NCBI GenBank assembly: GCA_002336765.1
Contig: DDES01000171.1
Location: 2,501-8,287 of the forward strand
From: Novosphingobium sp. UBA1948
GTDB taxonomy: Bacteria; Pseudomonadota; Alphaproteobacteria; Sphingomonadales; Sphingomonadaceae
Reading direction: 5' to 3'
DNA: 5,787 bases
Made by a program: the position numbers and the translations under genes. Shown here in pieces: positions 5,191 to 5,787 of the stretch; the stretch's first letter is position 1, and each line of letters opens with the position of its first letter. Below the pieces are notes generated by a model. It made no database searches. It had not been told where the DNA came from and saw nothing but the letters and a program-made list of their open reading frames with translations.

Positions 5191-5787
5191 CTACTGCGCG
5201 CTGGTGCTGATGGTGATCCGCGTGCCGTCTGCCAGCGTGGCGGGGGGATTGACCACCACCACCTCGCCTGCCTTCAGCCCGCCGGTCACTTCCACCTCCG
5301 CCGCGCCATTGGTGCCCTTGGCGATGGGGCGCAGATGCGCGCGGCCCTCGCTCACCACATAGACGCGGGCCTGATCCTTGATGTCCTTGCCATTGCTGTC
5401 CTTGGCCGAAACCACCGCGCTGGCGGGCACCAGCAGCGCGGCCTTGCGCTCGCTGGTCACGATATTGACCTCCAGCGTCAGGCCAAGCGGCAGATCGGGC
5501 GCGTCCTTGGCGAGCAGCCGCACGCGGAAGGCGCGCGAGGTGGGGTCGCCCGCCGGCGTCACCTCGGCCACCACGCCATGGATCACGCGGCCCGCCCATG
5601 CGTCGGACGCCATCAGCGCGGCCTGCCCCACCTTCACCCGCGCGATGTCGCGCTCGTCCACCGTGGCGGTGATGCGGGTCCTGGCCGGATCGCCAAGCTG
5701 GAAGAGTACCTTGGTCGGCAGCGCCATATCGCCGGGATAGACATCGCGCTCGGTAACGATCCCGTCGATATTGGCGCGCACCACCAG
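5191..5787 (-). CDS. Periplasmic membrane fusion protein (HlyD/MacA/DevB type), N-terminal part outside window
   Basis: The C-terminal 198 residues of a periplasmic adaptor, ending at TAG 5191-5193. The frame stays open to the window edge, so the GTG codons near 5784 are internal valines, and the N-terminal anchor and hairpin are missing. The visible part begins with the return half of the lipoyl domain (VVRANIDGIVTERDVYPGDMA). A beta-barrel domain follows (RITATVDERDIARVKVGQAALM to PLGLTLEVNIVTSERKAALLVPASAVV), then a membrane-proximal domain with VTGGLKAGEVVVVNPPATLADGTRI. Such proteins link an inner-membrane transporter to an outer-membrane TolC-like channel. The gene is the first of the three seen in this tightly packed operon and lies 3 nt from the permease start, which points to a tripartite export pump. 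The promoter lies to the right of the window. An RND adaptor is less likely given the ABC partners. Confidence 0.92.
   Translation of the reverse strand: MVVRANIDGIVTERDVYPGDMALPTKVLFQLGDPARTRITATVDERDIARVKVGQAALMASDAWAGRVIHGVVAEVTPAGDPTSRAFRVRLLAKDAPDLPLGLTLEVNIVTSERKAALLVPASAVVSAKDSNGKDIKDQARVYVVSEGRAHLRPIAKGTNGAAEVEVTGGLKAGEVVVVNPPATLADGTRITISTSAQ

Noticed and set aside
4556..5599. Minus-strand 347-codon frame spanning the permease/adaptor junction
   Set aside because: It is the same strand but a different frame from two recognisable genes; its low-complexity Gly/Arg sequence is typical of an out-of-frame reading of GC-rich DNA.
1..5787. Mobile elements, CRISPR arrays, tRNA genes, toxin-antitoxin or defence genes
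   Set aside because: No transposase, terminal repeats, regularly spaced repeats, tRNA-like cloverleaf or recognisable defence domain was found on either strand.

Overview
The window is GC-rich bacterial chromosome with strongly G/C-biased third codon positions. The RpoC C-terminus, with its conserved core and long acidic Ala/Glu/Asp-rich tail, and the general gene content suggest an alphaproteobacterium, probably of the Sphingomonadales (Novosphingobium or Sphingobium-like). That placement comes from recognising protein style, not from a database search. No tRNA, rRNA, CRISPR array, insertion sequence or other mobile element is visible, and no stretch over 300 bases lacks a gene.

Layout. (1) Bases 1-557 hold the 3' end of rpoC, closed by a strong intrinsic terminator (584-619). 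(2) A convergent Lrp/AsnC-family regulator (618-1073, minus) follows, diverging from an alanine dehydrogenase gene, ald (1205-2320, plus). The 131-bp region between these two genes carries several A/T-rich GGGAAAAT-like boxes arranged as direct and inverted repeats, a likely operator region for the regulator. (3) After a 71-bp gap with a perfect 12-bp stem-loop comes a JmjC/cupin-like Fe(II)/2-oxoglutarate oxygenase-type protein of unknown substrate (2392-3228, plus). (4) The right third is a minus-strand operon read from the right edge: a membrane fusion protein (partial, 5191-5787), an FtsX/LolE-type ABC permease (3937-5187) and a LolD/MacB-type ATPase (3239-3940). These three are packed with a 3-nt gap and an ATGA stop/start overlap.

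How the genes work together. The Lrp-type regulator and alanine dehydrogenase form a recognisable amino-acid-responsive pair: the regulator probably senses alanine or another amino acid and controls interconversion of L-alanine with pyruvate plus ammonium. The three minus-strand genes should make one envelope export machine: an ATPase dimer, a four-helix permease and a periplasmic adaptor, presumably with an outer-membrane channel encoded elsewhere. The cupin-like gene is the least understood. It may be a single-gene unit, or may be partly read through from ald, and its likely Shine-Dalgarno bases lie inside the upstream hairpin.

No wholly new multi-gene system is evident. The points most worth a second look are the repeat array between lrp and ald, the hairpin in front of the cupin-like gene, and the unassigned oxygenase itself.
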